Assembly (NCBI GenBank): GCA_020636315.1
Contig: JACJYA010000001.1
Location: 372,001-436,000 of the forward strand
Length of the DNA: 64,000 bases
Source: Lewinellaceae bacterium
Lineage (GTDB): Bacteria; Bacteroidota; Bacteroidia; Chitinophagales; Saprospiraceae
Direction of reading: 5' to 3'
In this document: in pieces, positions 1 through 9,013 of the stretch
Layout of the letters: every line of letters starts with the position of its first letter
How positions within the stretch are numbered: the first letter of the stretch is position 1
Position numbers and translations under genes: made by a program
Notes under the pieces: generated by a model
Databases searched by the model: none
Told to the model about the DNA's origin: nothing
The model's input: the letters and a program-made list of their open reading frames with translations, nothing else

Positions 1-46
1 CTTTGATTAAAGTTTATCATCACCAAATAAAAATCCGGTCCAAATT

Positions 47-3000
47 ATGGAAAAGCGACTTTTACTCTTTACATCGCTAGTTCTATTCCTCTCTATGACG
101 GCCTGGGCTCAACGCACGGTCACAGGAACAGTCATAGATGACCTGGGAGAACCCCTGATCGGGGCCAACGTCCTGGAGGTCGGCACCAGCAATGGTACGA
201 TCACTGATATAGACGGAAAGTACAGTATTGATGTACAGGAAGGCGCCAGCCTTCAGTTCTCCCTCATCGGCTACAATTCCCAAACGGTGGAAGTAGGCGC
301 CGAAAGCATGATTGACATTACCCTTCAGGAAGGGGTACAGCTCGACGAAGTGGTCGTAACGGCCCTGGGTATCGAGCGGGAGAAAAAAGCCCTGGGCTAC
401 TCGGTTACGGAGGTTTCCGGTGAGGAATTCACCGAAGCCCGGGAACTTAACGTGGCCAACGCCCTTTCGGGTAAGATCGCCGGCGTGAACGTCAGCAACA
501 TTGCCTCAGGGCCCGCCGGCTCTTCCCGCGTGATCATCCGCGGTAACAGTTCTCTGACAGGGAACAACCAGCCGCTGTATGTTATCGATGGTATTCCCAT
601 TGACAACAGCAACCTCGGCAACGCCGGCATGTGGGGCGGAACCGACTGGGGCGACGGCGTTTCCAGCATCAACCCGGATGACATCGAGACGATGTCGGTC
701 CTCAAGGGCAACACGGCTGCCGCTCTCTACGGCTCCCGCGCCAGCAACGGGGTGATCCTCATCACCACCAAGAGCGGCTCCAAGCGCAAAGGTATCGGTG
801 TGGACTTCAGCACCAACTATACCTTCGAGAACATCATCAATACTTATAATGAACTGCAACGGGATTACGGCTCCGGCAACCGGGGCCTCAAGCCGGTTGA
901 CCAGGCGGAAGCCCTGGATTACACACTCTCCGGCTGGGGCGCTCCGCTCGATGGCTCTCAGGTAGTTCAATGGGACGGCGTTGCCCGCCCTTACTCCGCC
1001 GTCGATGATAACGTCAGCCGTTTCTACCAGACCGGTAAGACCTGGACGAATACGCTGGGCCTGAGCGGCGGAAACGAAATATTCAACTTCCGCCTCGGGG
1101 TAACCAACCTTCAGAATGAAGGGGTGAACCCCAATTCCGGCCTGGACCGCAATACCTTTACCACCAAGGTGAGCGCCAAGTTTGCCGACCGCCTGACAGC
1201 CACCATGAGCGGCTCCTTCATTTCCGAAGATGTGAGCAACCGCCCGCGCCTGTCCGACGCCCCGGGTAACCCCAACTACCTGGTCTGGAACCTGGCGCCC
1301 AACCTCAATGTCGAAGACATGAAAGGGCCCAATGGAGATGGCAGCAACGAAGATAATATCGAGTTGGAAACGGACAACAGCATTTACGTGACCAACCCCT
1401 ACTGGGCGGCCTACCGCTACGACTTCAGCGACAAAAAGGACCGCCTGTTCGGCAATTTCTCACTCCGTTATGACTTTACCGACTGGCTCTACCTCATGGG
1501 CCGCATCGGTATCGATACTTATCGCTCCAGAAGGCGCGAGCTCGACCCCTACGGAACGGCATTTATCATTAACGGCCGGACGGTTGAGACCAACCGCACC
1601 TTTACGGAGACCAACATGGACTTCCTCCTCGGTTTCGACAAGCAATTTGGCATGATCGGCGTCAATGCTTTCGTCGGCGGCAACCAGATGGACCAGAAGC
1701 GTGAAACGCTGGGTACGTCCGGCAGTGAGTTTGCCGTGCCGTTCCTGGAAGTAGTGACCAACGGCAAAAACCAAAGCCTGATTTACGACATTGCCGAGCA
1801 GGCCATCAATTCCCTCTACGGTTCTCTGGAACTTTCTTACGGCAACTACCTGTACCTGACCGCTACGGCGCGCAACGACTGGTTCTCCACCTTGTCGAAC
1901 ATCAACGTCGATGGAGAGGACAACAGCATTCTTTATCCCTCAGTAGGCCTGAGCTTCGTGTTCAGCGATGCGTTCAAGATGCGTTCCGATGTCCTGAGTT
2001 TTGGTAAACTGCGCGCCTCCTGGGCGCAGGTTGGTGGCGGCACCGACCCCTACCAGCTTTCTCTTCCTTATGCTCTGTTCGGGCAGGGGCACCTGGGCAA
2101 CCCGCTGGGCCGCCTCGACCCACCGAATGGCCGCATTCCCAACTCCAGCCTGGTGCCACTGACCAATACGGAGATTGAAGTGGGCCTCGACCTGCGTTTC
2201 TTCCAGAATCGCCTGGGTGTGGATTTCGCCTACTACGACCGGAAGACCGAAGACGATATCCTGTTCGCCTCCATCACTCAGACGGCCGGTTACGGCTCTC
2301 AGGTGGTGAACGTAGGACAGGTGAAAAACAAAGGGGTGGAATTGCTGCTGACCATCAACCCGGTGCGCACGCCGTCCTTCAGATGGGATGCCACCGTCAA
2401 CTTCGCCAATAACCAGAGTGAAGTCGTCAGCCTGCTGGATCCGACCAACGATGACCTGGCCGGCACCAATGACGCCGAGGGCATTTCTCAGGGTGAGGCC
2501 CGCAGCCAGAACGCCTACATCTACCACAAGGAAGGATATCCTTATGGTGTGATCATGGGCTTCGAATACGCCCGCGATGACAACGGCAATATTGAACTGG
2601 ATGCCAACGGCCTGCCGATGCAGGGCAACTTTGCCGTATTGGGTAACGGTGTTCATCCCACCAGTATCGGCCTGACCAACTCCTTCAGCTACAAGAACAT
2701 CAGCTTCAGCTTCCTGCTGGATTCCAAGTGGGGAGGTGACCTGTACTCCGGAACGAACATGACGCTGACCGGCGCTGGCCTGCACAGCCGGACTCTGGAA
2801 GGCCGCACCGATGGCCAGATCACTCTGGCCGATGGCGGGAAGACCACTCTGGAGCCGCAAAACGTTCAGGACTACTACAGCCGCATTACCGGCATTACGG
2901 AAGAATGGGTTTACGATGCCGACTTCATCAAGCTGCGCCAGTTCCAGCTGGGTTACAGACTGCCCAGCTCTATGCTGAAGAATACGCCCTTCGCCGGCGT

Positions 3001-3160
3001 AAGCATCTCCCTGGTAGGGCGTAACCTCCTGCTGCTGTACAGCAAGGTTGACAACATCGACCCGGAATCCACCTACTCCAATGACAATGCCCAGGGGCTG
3101 GAGTGGTTCGGTGCGCCTCAATCCCGTAGCTTTGGTTTTGACCTAAATGTGAAGTTCTAA
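47..3160 (+). CDS. SusC/RagA-family TonB-linked outer membrane protein
   Basis: This is a TonB-dependent outer-membrane transporter that would import a bound nutrient together with the SusD-like lipoprotein encoded next. The 1037-residue length is normal for SusC proteins. Residues 1-21 form a signal peptide ending near AWA. They are followed by a carboxypeptidase-regulatory-like beta-sandwich (about 24-105, TVTGTVIDDLGEPLIGANV), a plug domain (about 110-225, with the SVLKGNTAAALYGSRASNGV motif typical of SusC plugs) and a long beta-barrel ending in an aromatic-terminated strand (DLNVKF). A hairpin separates it from the susD-like gene 92 bases downstream, so the pair is probably one transcript. 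The substrate cannot be read from sequence. The neighbouring mannoside phosphorylase makes a beta-mannoside possible, but that is inference. Confidence 0.95.
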   Translation: MEKRLLLFTSLVLFLSMTAWAQRTVTGTVIDDLGEPLIGANVLEVGTSNGTITDIDGKYSIDVQEGASLQFSLIGYNSQTVEVGAESMIDITLQEGVQLDEVVVTALGIEREKKALGYSVTEVSGEEFTEARELNVANALSGKIAGVNVSNIASGPAGSSRVIIRGNSSLTGNNQPLYVIDGIPIDNSNLGNAGMWGGTDWGDGVSSINPDDIETMSVLKGNTAAALYGSRASNGVILITTKSGSKRKGIGVDFSTNYTFENIINTYNELQRDYGSGNRGLKPVDQAEALDYTLSGWGAPLDGSQVVQWDGVARPYSAVDDNVSRFYQTGKTWTNTLGLSGGNEIFNFRLGVTNLQNEGVNPNSGLDRNTFTTKVSAKFADRLTATMSGSFISEDVSNRPRLSDAPGNPNYLVWNLAPNLNVEDMKGPNGDGSNEDNIELETDNSIYVTNPYWAAYRYDFSDKKDRLFGNFSLRYDFTDWLYLMGRIGIDTYRSRRRELDPYGTAFIINGRTVETNRTFTETNMDFLLGFDKQFGMIGVNAFVGGNQMDQKRETLGTSGSEFAVPFLEVVTNGKNQSLIYDIAEQAINSLYGSLELSYGNYLYLTATARNDWFSTLSNINVDGEDNSILYPSVGLSFVFSDAFKMRSDVLSFGKLRASWAQVGGGTDPYQLSLPYALFGQGHLGNPLGRLDPPNGRIPNSSLVPLTNTEIEVGLDLRFFQNRLGVDFAYYDRKTEDDILFASITQTAGYGSQVVNVGQVKNKGVELLLTINPVRTPSFRWDATVNFANNQSEVVSLLDPTNDDLAGTNDAEGISQGEARSQNAYIYHKEGYPYGVIMGFEYARDDNGNIELDANGLPMQGNFAVLGNGVHPTSIGLTNSFSYKNISFSFLLDSKWGGDLYSGTNMTLTGAGLHSRTLEGRTDGQITLADGGKTTLEPQNVQDYYSRITGITEEWVYDADFIKLRQFQLGYRLPSSMLKNTPFAGVSISLVGRNLLLLYSKVDNIDPESTYSNDNAQGLEWFGAPQSRSFGFDLNVKF

Positions 3161-3176
3161 GAAATTGGATAACTGC

Positions 3177-3209
3177 GAACGTGAGCCGGAGCCTGTTCCG
3201 GCCGCGTTC
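3177..3209 (+). promoter_or_regulatory. Intercistronic hairpin between susC- and susD-like genes
   Basis: An inverted repeat (GAACG..GCCGGA / TCCGGC..CGTTC, loop GCCTGT) lies in the 92-base gap. No T-run follows it. It is more likely an mRNA-stabilising or differential-expression hairpin than a terminator. Function is inferred from position only. Confidence 0.45.
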
Positions 3210-3252
3210 CTGATGAGGCCAATCGAAAATCAGTCTTTTAAAAACTATTGAA

Positions 3253-4791
3253 ATGAAAAACATTCTAATAAAGCTTACGCTATCACTCTTCCTTCTGTCG
3301 GTAGTGGCCACCTCCTGCGACAAGGGCTTCGAGGAGCTGAACGTTAACCCGACGAAGGCCAACGAGATCGATCCCGCTTTCCAGTTCACCTACGTTCTGC
3401 TTCAAACTTCGGGAGAACGCTATGAGAACTGGCGCGCGGTGCTGATCTATTCTTCCACCATGATCCAGCACCTGGCCGCGCTTCCGACTTACTGGTCCGG
3501 TGACAAGTATCTGTACAATGCCGGTTATGCCGCTTCTCTGTTCGACCGGGCTTACAACAACCAGGTTCGCGACATCGTCGATCTGAAGTACAGCCTGGAG
3601 AAAAAGATGGCCGAAGGCGAGCAGGTCGCCAACCTGCTGGCGGCCGTCAAGATCTGGCGCTCCGTAATTTTCCTGCGCCTGACGGACCTTTACGGCGATA
3701 TCCCCTACTCTGAAGCCGGGCTCGGGTTCCTCGAAGGCATTACCAAGCCTAAGTACGACCCGCAATCTGAGATCTACGCCGATATGATCAGCGAGATCAA
3801 CGAAGCCCTTAGCATGTTCGATGCCGGCCAACCGACTTTCGGCAGTGCAGACATCATCTATGGCGGTGACATCGATAAGTGGAAGAAATTTGGTAACTCC
3901 CTCCTGCTCCGCCTCGGTATGCGCATGTCGGAAGTGGATGCCGGCACTGCTCAGTCAACTGTGAGCAAGGCGCTCAGCGGCGGCATAATGGCCGGCATGG
4001 ATGATTCCGCTTTCATCCCCCATACGGACGGCCCGGAAGGCATCAACCGCAATGGTATCGGCGAAGTATGGCTCGCAGATGGCAGCCAGCACATGAGCAA
4101 GACCTTTGTGGACTGGATGCGCAACCACGGCGACCCTCGCCTGGAGATCCTCGGTTCCGTACCGGCCGGCACCCCTCAGAAGGGCCTGCCCAACGGTTAT
4201 GATGCCACCACGATCAAGGAACACCCGGACACCGAACTGGAATCAGACGGTACGGTCAACATGGACCAGTTCAGCGATGTAAACCCCGTACTGGTTACGA
4301 CGGCCTCCCCGATGATGATCATGAGCTACGCGGAGAGCGAGCTACTGGCTGCCGAAGCAGCTGTACGTGGCTGGGGCGGTGGTGATGCCGAAACGCACTA
4401 CAACAACGGCGTTCGCGCCGGCATCCAGCAATGGGGCGAGATCTATGACGCCAGCACGGCTGTTGATGACGCGGCTGTAGATGCGTACCTGGCCGCCAAT
4501 CCGTTCGACGGCTCCATGCAAATGGTCGGCGAACAATTGTGGGCCGCCACTTTCATGAACGAATACGAAGCCTATAACAACTACCGCCGTCTCGGAATTC
4601 CGGCACTGGTGGAAGTTGAATACCCGGATGCTCTGCCTGTAACCGGCGGCCACATGCCTCGCCGCCTGGTTTACCCGCAAAGCGAAGCCGCCTTTAACGG
4701 TGACAACCTCAATGCGGCGCTTTCCAACCAGGGCATCAACGAAACCGACTTTGGGAAAATACTGAACTACCCGGTCTGGTGGGATAAGTAA
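3253..4791 (+). CDS. SusD/RagB-family nutrient-binding outer membrane lipoprotein
   Basis: This is the surface lipoprotein partner of the preceding SusC-like transporter, forming the lid that captures substrate. The 512-residue protein has a lipoprotein signal peptide with a lipobox ending at Cys22 (VVATSC), then the GFEELNVNPTKANEIDP segment that is characteristic of the SusD-like_2 branch (PF12771). That branch differs from the classic starch-binding SusD branch. A helical TPR-like body follows, and near the C terminus is the MPRRLVYPQSEAAFN motif common in this branch. ATG start with susC 92 bases upstream; a terminator follows the gene. SusD-like_2 proteins are often found outside glycan loci, so a non-glycan ligand (for example a peptide) is possible. 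Confidence 0.93.
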   Translation: MKNILIKLTLSLFLLSVVATSCDKGFEELNVNPTKANEIDPAFQFTYVLLQTSGERYENWRAVLIYSSTMIQHLAALPTYWSGDKYLYNAGYAASLFDRAYNNQVRDIVDLKYSLEKKMAEGEQVANLLAAVKIWRSVIFLRLTDLYGDIPYSEAGLGFLEGITKPKYDPQSEIYADMISEINEALSMFDAGQPTFGSADIIYGGDIDKWKKFGNSLLLRLGMRMSEVDAGTAQSTVSKALSGGIMAGMDDSAFIPHTDGPEGINRNGIGEVWLADGSQHMSKTFVDWMRNHGDPRLEILGSVPAGTPQKGLPNGYDATTIKEHPDTELESDGTVNMDQFSDVNPVLVTTASPMMIMSYAESELLAAEAAVRGWGGGDAETHYNNGVRAGIQQWGEIYDASTAVDDAAVDAYLAANPFDGSMQMVGEQLWAATFMNEYEAYNNYRRLGIPALVEVEYPDALPVTGGHMPRRLVYPQSEAAFNGDNLNAALSNQGINETDFGKILNYPVWWDK

Positions 4792-4826
4792 TAACCGGAT
4801 TTTTTAAGGTAAGTTCTTCTTAAACA

Positions 4827-4868
4827 GGGCGCCCCAAAACCATCAGTTTGGGGCGTCCTTATTTGGAG
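4827..4868 (+). terminator. Rho-independent terminator after the SusC/SusD operon
   Basis: A GC-rich stem (CGCCCCAAA / TTTGGGGCG, extended by GGG/TCC) with an eight-base loop is followed by a T-rich stretch (CCTTATTT). It separates the SusC/SusD unit from the GH130 gene. Confidence 0.7.
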
Positions 4869-4961
4869 GAGGAGGTAAGGGGAAATGGACTGAGAGCATG
4901 TTTGGCCAGTACCCGGATACTACTTTAATATCAAAGAAACAAGCAAAAAGCTCTGCAAAAA

Positions 4962-6197
4962 ATGGACAGGATCACCTTCGAGCAGGAAGTACGCCACCTA
5001 ATGGAAAAGCAGGAGGCTTTTCTTAGCCGCCGAAATATACGCCTGGAGTCCGATAATGGGATCTATCACCGCTATCGATATCCGGTTCTCACCTGGGAAC
5101 ATACTCCCGTTTTCTGGCGATTCGACCTGAACTATGAAACCAACCCTCACCTCCTGGAAAGACTGGGCATCAATACGGTCTTCAATGCCGGAGCCATGGA
5201 GTGGAACGGCAGGATCGTTCTGGTTCCCCGCATCGAAAGCCACGATGTGAAATCCTTCTTTGCGGTGGCGGAAAGTGAGAATGGCATTGACAACTTCCGG
5301 TTTTGGGATTATCCCATCACCATGCCGGAAACCGATGACCCCGATATGAACGTTTATGACATCCGCCTGGTGCAACACGAAGACGGTTGGATATACGGCA
5401 CTTTCTGTACCGAACGGAAGGATAAAAGCCGCCCCCACGACACCTCCGCCGCCCTTGCCCAGAACGGCATTGCCCGCACCAAAGACCTCGTCAGCTGGGA
5501 GCGCCTCCCCGACCTTGTCTCTCAGTCTCCCCAGCAACGCAACTGCGTCCTCCACCCCGAATTTGTCGATGGCCAATATGCCTTCTATACCCGGCCGATG
5601 GATGGGTTCATTGAAACAGGCGGCGGCGGCGGAATCGGATGGGGGTTGTGCCCGGATATCGAGAATGCCCGCATCGAGGAGGAACGGATCATCGACCACA
5701 AACAGTACCACACGGTTAAAGAAGTGAAGAACGGCCTGGGGCCGGCGCCTCTGAAAACCGAATACGGGTGGCTGCACCTGGCCCACGGCGTGCGCCGCAC
5801 CGCTTCCGGCCTCCGCTACGTGCTATACTGCTTCCTTTGCGACCTGCACGAGCCCTGGCGCATTACCCACCAGCCGGGCGGGCATTTTCTTGCTCCCCAC
5901 GGCATGGAGCGGGTGGGCGATGTATCCAATGTCGTATTCAGCAATGGCTGGGTGGCCCGCGAAAACGGGGAAGTACTTATCTACTACGCTTCTTCCGATA
6001 CGCGCATGCACGTCGCCACCACCACCCTGGAAAAACTGCTGGACTATACGCTGAATACCCCTGCCGACGCCGGCCGCACTTTCGCCTGCGTTCAACAACG
6101 CCGGGCACTCATTGAACGCAATATGCCGGCCCTGGAAAAACTACGAGCGCGTAAAGCAGGCTCTTCAACCGGCCCTGGACAGGAGGAATTGAAATAG
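4962..6197 (+). CDS. GH130 beta-mannoside phosphorylase (4-O-beta-D-mannosyl-D-glucose phosphorylase-like)
   Basis: Predicted cytoplasmic glycoside phosphorylase of family GH130. It would split mannosyl-glucose with phosphate to give mannose 1-phosphate and glucose, as in beta-mannan breakdown. The 411 residues match the GH130_1 length. They contain the five-bladed propeller motifs NAGAMEWNGRIVLVPRIE (about 75-92), VYDIRLVQHEDGWIYGTF (Asp133 in the position of the catalytic acid) and KNGLGPAPLKTEYGWLHLAHGV, plus a C-terminal VSNVVFSNGW..YYASSDTRM segment. There is no signal peptide, which agrees with a cytosolic site. It lies downstream of SusC/SusD behind a terminator and convergent with a phosphomannose-isomerase-like gene. 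That neighbourhood supports mannose phosphate metabolism. Exact substrate (mannosyl-glucose or mannobiose) is uncertain. Confidence 0.88.
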   Translation: MDRITFEQEVRHLMEKQEAFLSRRNIRLESDNGIYHRYRYPVLTWEHTPVFWRFDLNYETNPHLLERLGINTVFNAGAMEWNGRIVLVPRIESHDVKSFFAVAESENGIDNFRFWDYPITMPETDDPDMNVYDIRLVQHEDGWIYGTFCTERKDKSRPHDTSAALAQNGIARTKDLVSWERLPDLVSQSPQQRNCVLHPEFVDGQYAFYTRPMDGFIETGGGGGIGWGLCPDIENARIEEERIIDHKQYHTVKEVKNGLGPAPLKTEYGWLHLAHGVRRTASGLRYVLYCFLCDLHEPWRITHQPGGHFLAPHGMERVGDVSNVVFSNGWVARENGEVLIYYASSDTRMHVATTTLEKLLDYTLNTPADAGRTFACVQQRRALIERNMPALEKLRARKAGSSTGPGQEELK

Positions 6198-6398
6198 CGT
6201 AAGGTTGAAACCAAGGGTGAAGTTGAGCCCGGAGCACAACCGTGGGAAGAAATATTTTATCCGTTTTGCTTCGTTGATCAATCCTTGCCCCCTCAATCTC
6301 AACCTTAGCCTCAACCTAAATCTGGCTTATCTTGCTGGAAAACAGGATAACCAGGTCAAAACTTAGGTTAAAATAAGAGCAATTCAAAACCGGCTGCC

Positions 6399-7994
6399 CT
6401 ACCCATCCGCAACCGTAGCTCTGAGCAGAGCGTGGGGCTGATTAACCACACCCAGAGGGCGAATGCGATAGGCGCCTATCTGTGCCGGGATGATAAAAGT
6501 CTCGCCGTAACGGGCCAGAAAAGGCCTGAATGCATCCGAAGGGCTTTCTACTACCACAGCCTGGCCTGCTACCAGTAACAAAATGTTGACCCCTCCATGG
6601 GTGTGGAAGGTAATGTCCTGGGAAAACCAGTTGCGCGCAAGCATGATCACATCATTGCTAAGCACTTCCTCCTGTCCGTTGGTTGCCTCAGGATGGCGTA
6701 CAATATCTGAGAATGCATACCCCCGCCTTTCCTGGGCAGCAACCGGAGGGACTTTAACAGAGAAGATCTCAGGGGCCGTATTGATCTGAAGAGCAGTCAG
6801 CCTCTTACCGGCGCGGTAGGGTATGCCCGGAGGTATCTGTACAAAATCATGCCGTTGAAGCCCCAGTTCTCTGACCTTTAAGGCCTGGGGGTGCTGTTCC
6901 GGGTCTGCCAGTTCCAGCTTTGCGCCGGGTTGCGCTTCCAGCATGTAATACCCTGTGGCCTGCCGGTAGCGGCAACCGAGGCTATCTACGATCTCCTGGG
7001 TGACCGGGTTGAGCAGGAACTCCGTATCCTGGTGCTCAGTGGTATCGATGAAATTGAAGCGCACCGGAAGATAAGTGCCGAATCTTCGTACTACTTCCCG
7101 CCCGAGGAAGCTCTCCGGCTTGTAAAAGGCCAGATTGAGCAGGGGGGCTTCAAAGAGCAGGCCGTTGAAGCGGAAAAGCAGGTTATCTTCTTCGGGCACG
7201 CAGCTGAACCACCACTCCAAAGGAGGGCTTTGCGTGGAATGGCCATTGTGTTCGTGGAGCTGCTCCCACAGTTCGGGATCGAAGAAGGGCGCCATTTTGA
7301 TGGGCTGACGAGTGGCCTGTTCCAGCCCCCGCCGTACAATGTCTCCGGTGGCCAGTTTGGGTTTGGCCCAGTTGTTGGTTTCCAGGAAGTAATCACAGTG
7401 GCTGATGAGTTCACGCTTCAGCTGGTTACAGACTTGCCAGTCGTTAAAGAAGGCGATCTCGTATTTGCGCTCGAAAGAAGCCCCGGCATTCTTCAATCCG
7501 AGGTTGCCGATATCCCCCCGGCGCAGCCGTTGCTGGGTTTCCCAATGAGACATGTCTGCATAGATGAGCAGGCCGGGCTCGCAGACCAGGGAGGCGCCAA
7601 CGCCGTAAATCAATACCACCCCTTCTTTGATCGAATTTATGCTGTGCTGAATAGCCAGCAGCCTTTGTGGGTCGAAATAATCGGTGACAGAAAGGCCTGT
7701 AAACTTTCCGGGGCGGTTCTCATCAGCCATCCGGCGCCGTATGAGTTCCTGCAACTCTTCACTTTCCCGGAAGAGATGCGAGGTCAGGCAACTGGCATCG
7801 GGCCGCAGGCGTTTTTTGAGTTCCTGAAAATTCACTCCGTCCAGGGTACCGTGATAGCACTCCACAGCAATGACTACCCTGGGTTGGCCTAGTTTGTGAA
7901 TGGCATGGCGGGCTTCCTGATGAATGGCGTCCCATCCCTCCCAGGAATTCCGGGACTCGGCATAGATCTCGATAAAAGGAAGATTTTGGTACAT
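6399..7994 (-). CDS. Class I mannose-6-phosphate isomerase-like protein with N-terminal kinase-like domain
   Basis: A 531-residue protein resembling the Bacteroidota two-domain phosphomannose isomerases. The N-terminal half (about 1-250; VVIAVECYHGTLDGVNF, VVLIYGVGASLV, VYADMSHWETQQRLRRGDIGN-like signature, DYFLETN) is a nucleotide-kinase-like domain. The C-terminal half (FFDPELWE, LPVRFNFIDT, FVQIPPGIPY) corresponds to the cupin-fold isomerase. Compared with what I know of the family, the metal-binding QVHP motif and the His of the IPAGT-H motif are not visible: IDTTEHQDTEFLL and IPPGIPYRAG stand in their places. It may therefore be a divergent or non-catalytic member. It is convergent with the GH130 phosphorylase, whose product is a mannose phosphate. 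The family assignment is firm; activity is not. Confidence 0.75.
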   Translation of the reverse strand: MYQNLPFIEIYAESRNSWEGWDAIHQEARHAIHKLGQPRVVIAVECYHGTLDGVNFQELKKRLRPDASCLTSHLFRESEELQELIRRRMADENRPGKFTGLSVTDYFDPQRLLAIQHSINSIKEGVVLIYGVGASLVCEPGLLIYADMSHWETQQRLRRGDIGNLGLKNAGASFERKYEIAFFNDWQVCNQLKRELISHCDYFLETNNWAKPKLATGDIVRRGLEQATRQPIKMAPFFDPELWEQLHEHNGHSTQSPPLEWWFSCVPEEDNLLFRFNGLLFEAPLLNLAFYKPESFLGREVVRRFGTYLPVRFNFIDTTEHQDTEFLLNPVTQEIVDSLGCRYRQATGYYMLEAQPGAKLELADPEQHPQALKVRELGLQRHDFVQIPPGIPYRAGKRLTALQINTAPEIFSVKVPPVAAQERRGYAFSDIVRHPEATNGQEEVLSNDVIMLARNWFSQDITFHTHGGVNILLLVAGQAVVVESPSDAFRPFLARYGETFIIPAQIGAYRIRPLGVVNQPHALLRATVADG

Positions 7995-8287
7995 AAGCTC
8001 GCAGTACTTGAGCTTTGGCCAGCATGGAATAGAGCCAAAACCTGTAGAAAAAATCGCCGTAAGATACGGCTGTCTTGGAAGTTGTTTGATGTACAGGCTT
8101 GAAAATCTGCCCCGGAATATTGCGGGTAAGGTGTATTTTTAAAAGACTTACCGGGGTTGGTGGCTTAATAATAGTTGAAGATAAGAAAATTAGCGGTAAG
8201 CGGGCAATAATTGGCCGGATAGAATTTGCCAAAAGCCGACAGGAGCAGGCTCCGTTTAAAACTCAAGGTATAAACTGGCGCCAGGCT

Positions 8288-8704
8288 CTACCCCAGAAAA
8301 AACCGGATGGCCAGCTCATAGCCCTTCAGGCCCAGCCCAACGATTACCCCGCGGCAGTAGGGGGAAAGGTAGGAATGGTGGCGAAATTCCTCCCGCCCGT
8401 AAACATTAGAGATGTGCACTTCGATGGCCGGAGTTTCAATCGCGGCAATGGCGTCTGCAATGGCAACGGAAGTATGGGTGTAGGCGCCTGCATTGAGGAT
8501 AATCCCATCGTAGGAAAAGCCTACCTCATGCAGCTTGTCGATGATCGCTCCTTCGTGGTTGCTCTGAAAATAGTGCAGGGAAATCCGGGAGAATTCCTCC
8601 TGAAGCCGAAGAAAATAATCCTCAAAGCGCTGCCGGCCGTAGATGTCCGGCTCGCGCTTGCCCAGCAGGTTGAGGTTGGGGCCGTTGATGATGATGAGCT
8701 TCAT
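8288..8704 (-). CDS. aroQ: Type II 3-dehydroquinate dehydratase
   Basis: Third step of the shikimate pathway: trans-dehydration of 3-dehydroquinate to 3-dehydroshikimate, in the cytoplasm. The 138-residue length is typical of the small dodecameric type II enzyme. The sequence shows IIINGPNLNLLGKREPDIYG with the catalytic Tyr and Arg, QSNHEGAIIDKLHE, NAGAYTHTSVAIADA, and EVHISNVYGREEFRHHSYLSP with the catalytic His. The ATG start sits directly before KLIIINGPNLN, as in homologues. No partner shikimate gene is adjacent. A repeat element lies immediately upstream. Confidence 0.96.
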   Translation of the reverse strand: MKLIIINGPNLNLLGKREPDIYGRQRFEDYFLRLQEEFSRISLHYFQSNHEGAIIDKLHEVGFSYDGIILNAGAYTHTSVAIADAIAAIETPAIEVHISNVYGREEFRHHSYLSPYCRGVIVGLGLKGYELAIRFFLG

Positions 8705-8736
8705 GGGGAGGGAGAATGGTTATATTGTGATATTGT

Positions 8737-9000
8737 TATATTGTTATGCGAATCCAGAGCTAAAACGTCCTGTAGGGACGACATATCGGAAGACGTGGCC
8801 CCGAGTTAGGGACGACCCGTGCCGTAGGTACGGGACATAGCGATCAGGCCAACGCCGATGTGCCGTACCTACGGCACGGAGGTTCATTTTTCACCATTTT
8901 TTTACCGATATTTTGTACCTAACGGCACAATATCTAAGTATCCGGCCGGCGCCGGTAGTCAAATCGCCCCCATTTAGCTCTGGATTCGCATAACAATATA
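8737..9000. repeat. Palindromic mobile-element-like repeat, copy 1 (28-bp perfect terminal inverted repeats)
   Basis: This fills the 309-base gap between aroQ and recQ. Bases 8737-8764 and 8973-9000 are perfect inverted copies of each other over 28 bp (core ATGCGAATCC..CTAAA). Inside are two more mirrored arm pairs: TAGGGACGACATATCGG (around 8773) against CCGATATTTTGTACC (around 8905), and CCGTGCCGTAGGTACGG (around 8818) against GTGCCGTACCTACGGCACGG (8860-8879). The whole unit could fold into one long hairpin. It holds no open reading frame. A second, diverged copy lies at 37854-38204. It resembles a MITE or a structured-RNA repeat. Confidence 0.8.
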
Positions 9001-9013
9001 GCCATCAAACCCT

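Noticed and set aside
1940..3121. A 393-codon minus-strand frame inside the SusC-like gene.
   Set aside because: Antisense shadow of a well-supported outer membrane transporter.
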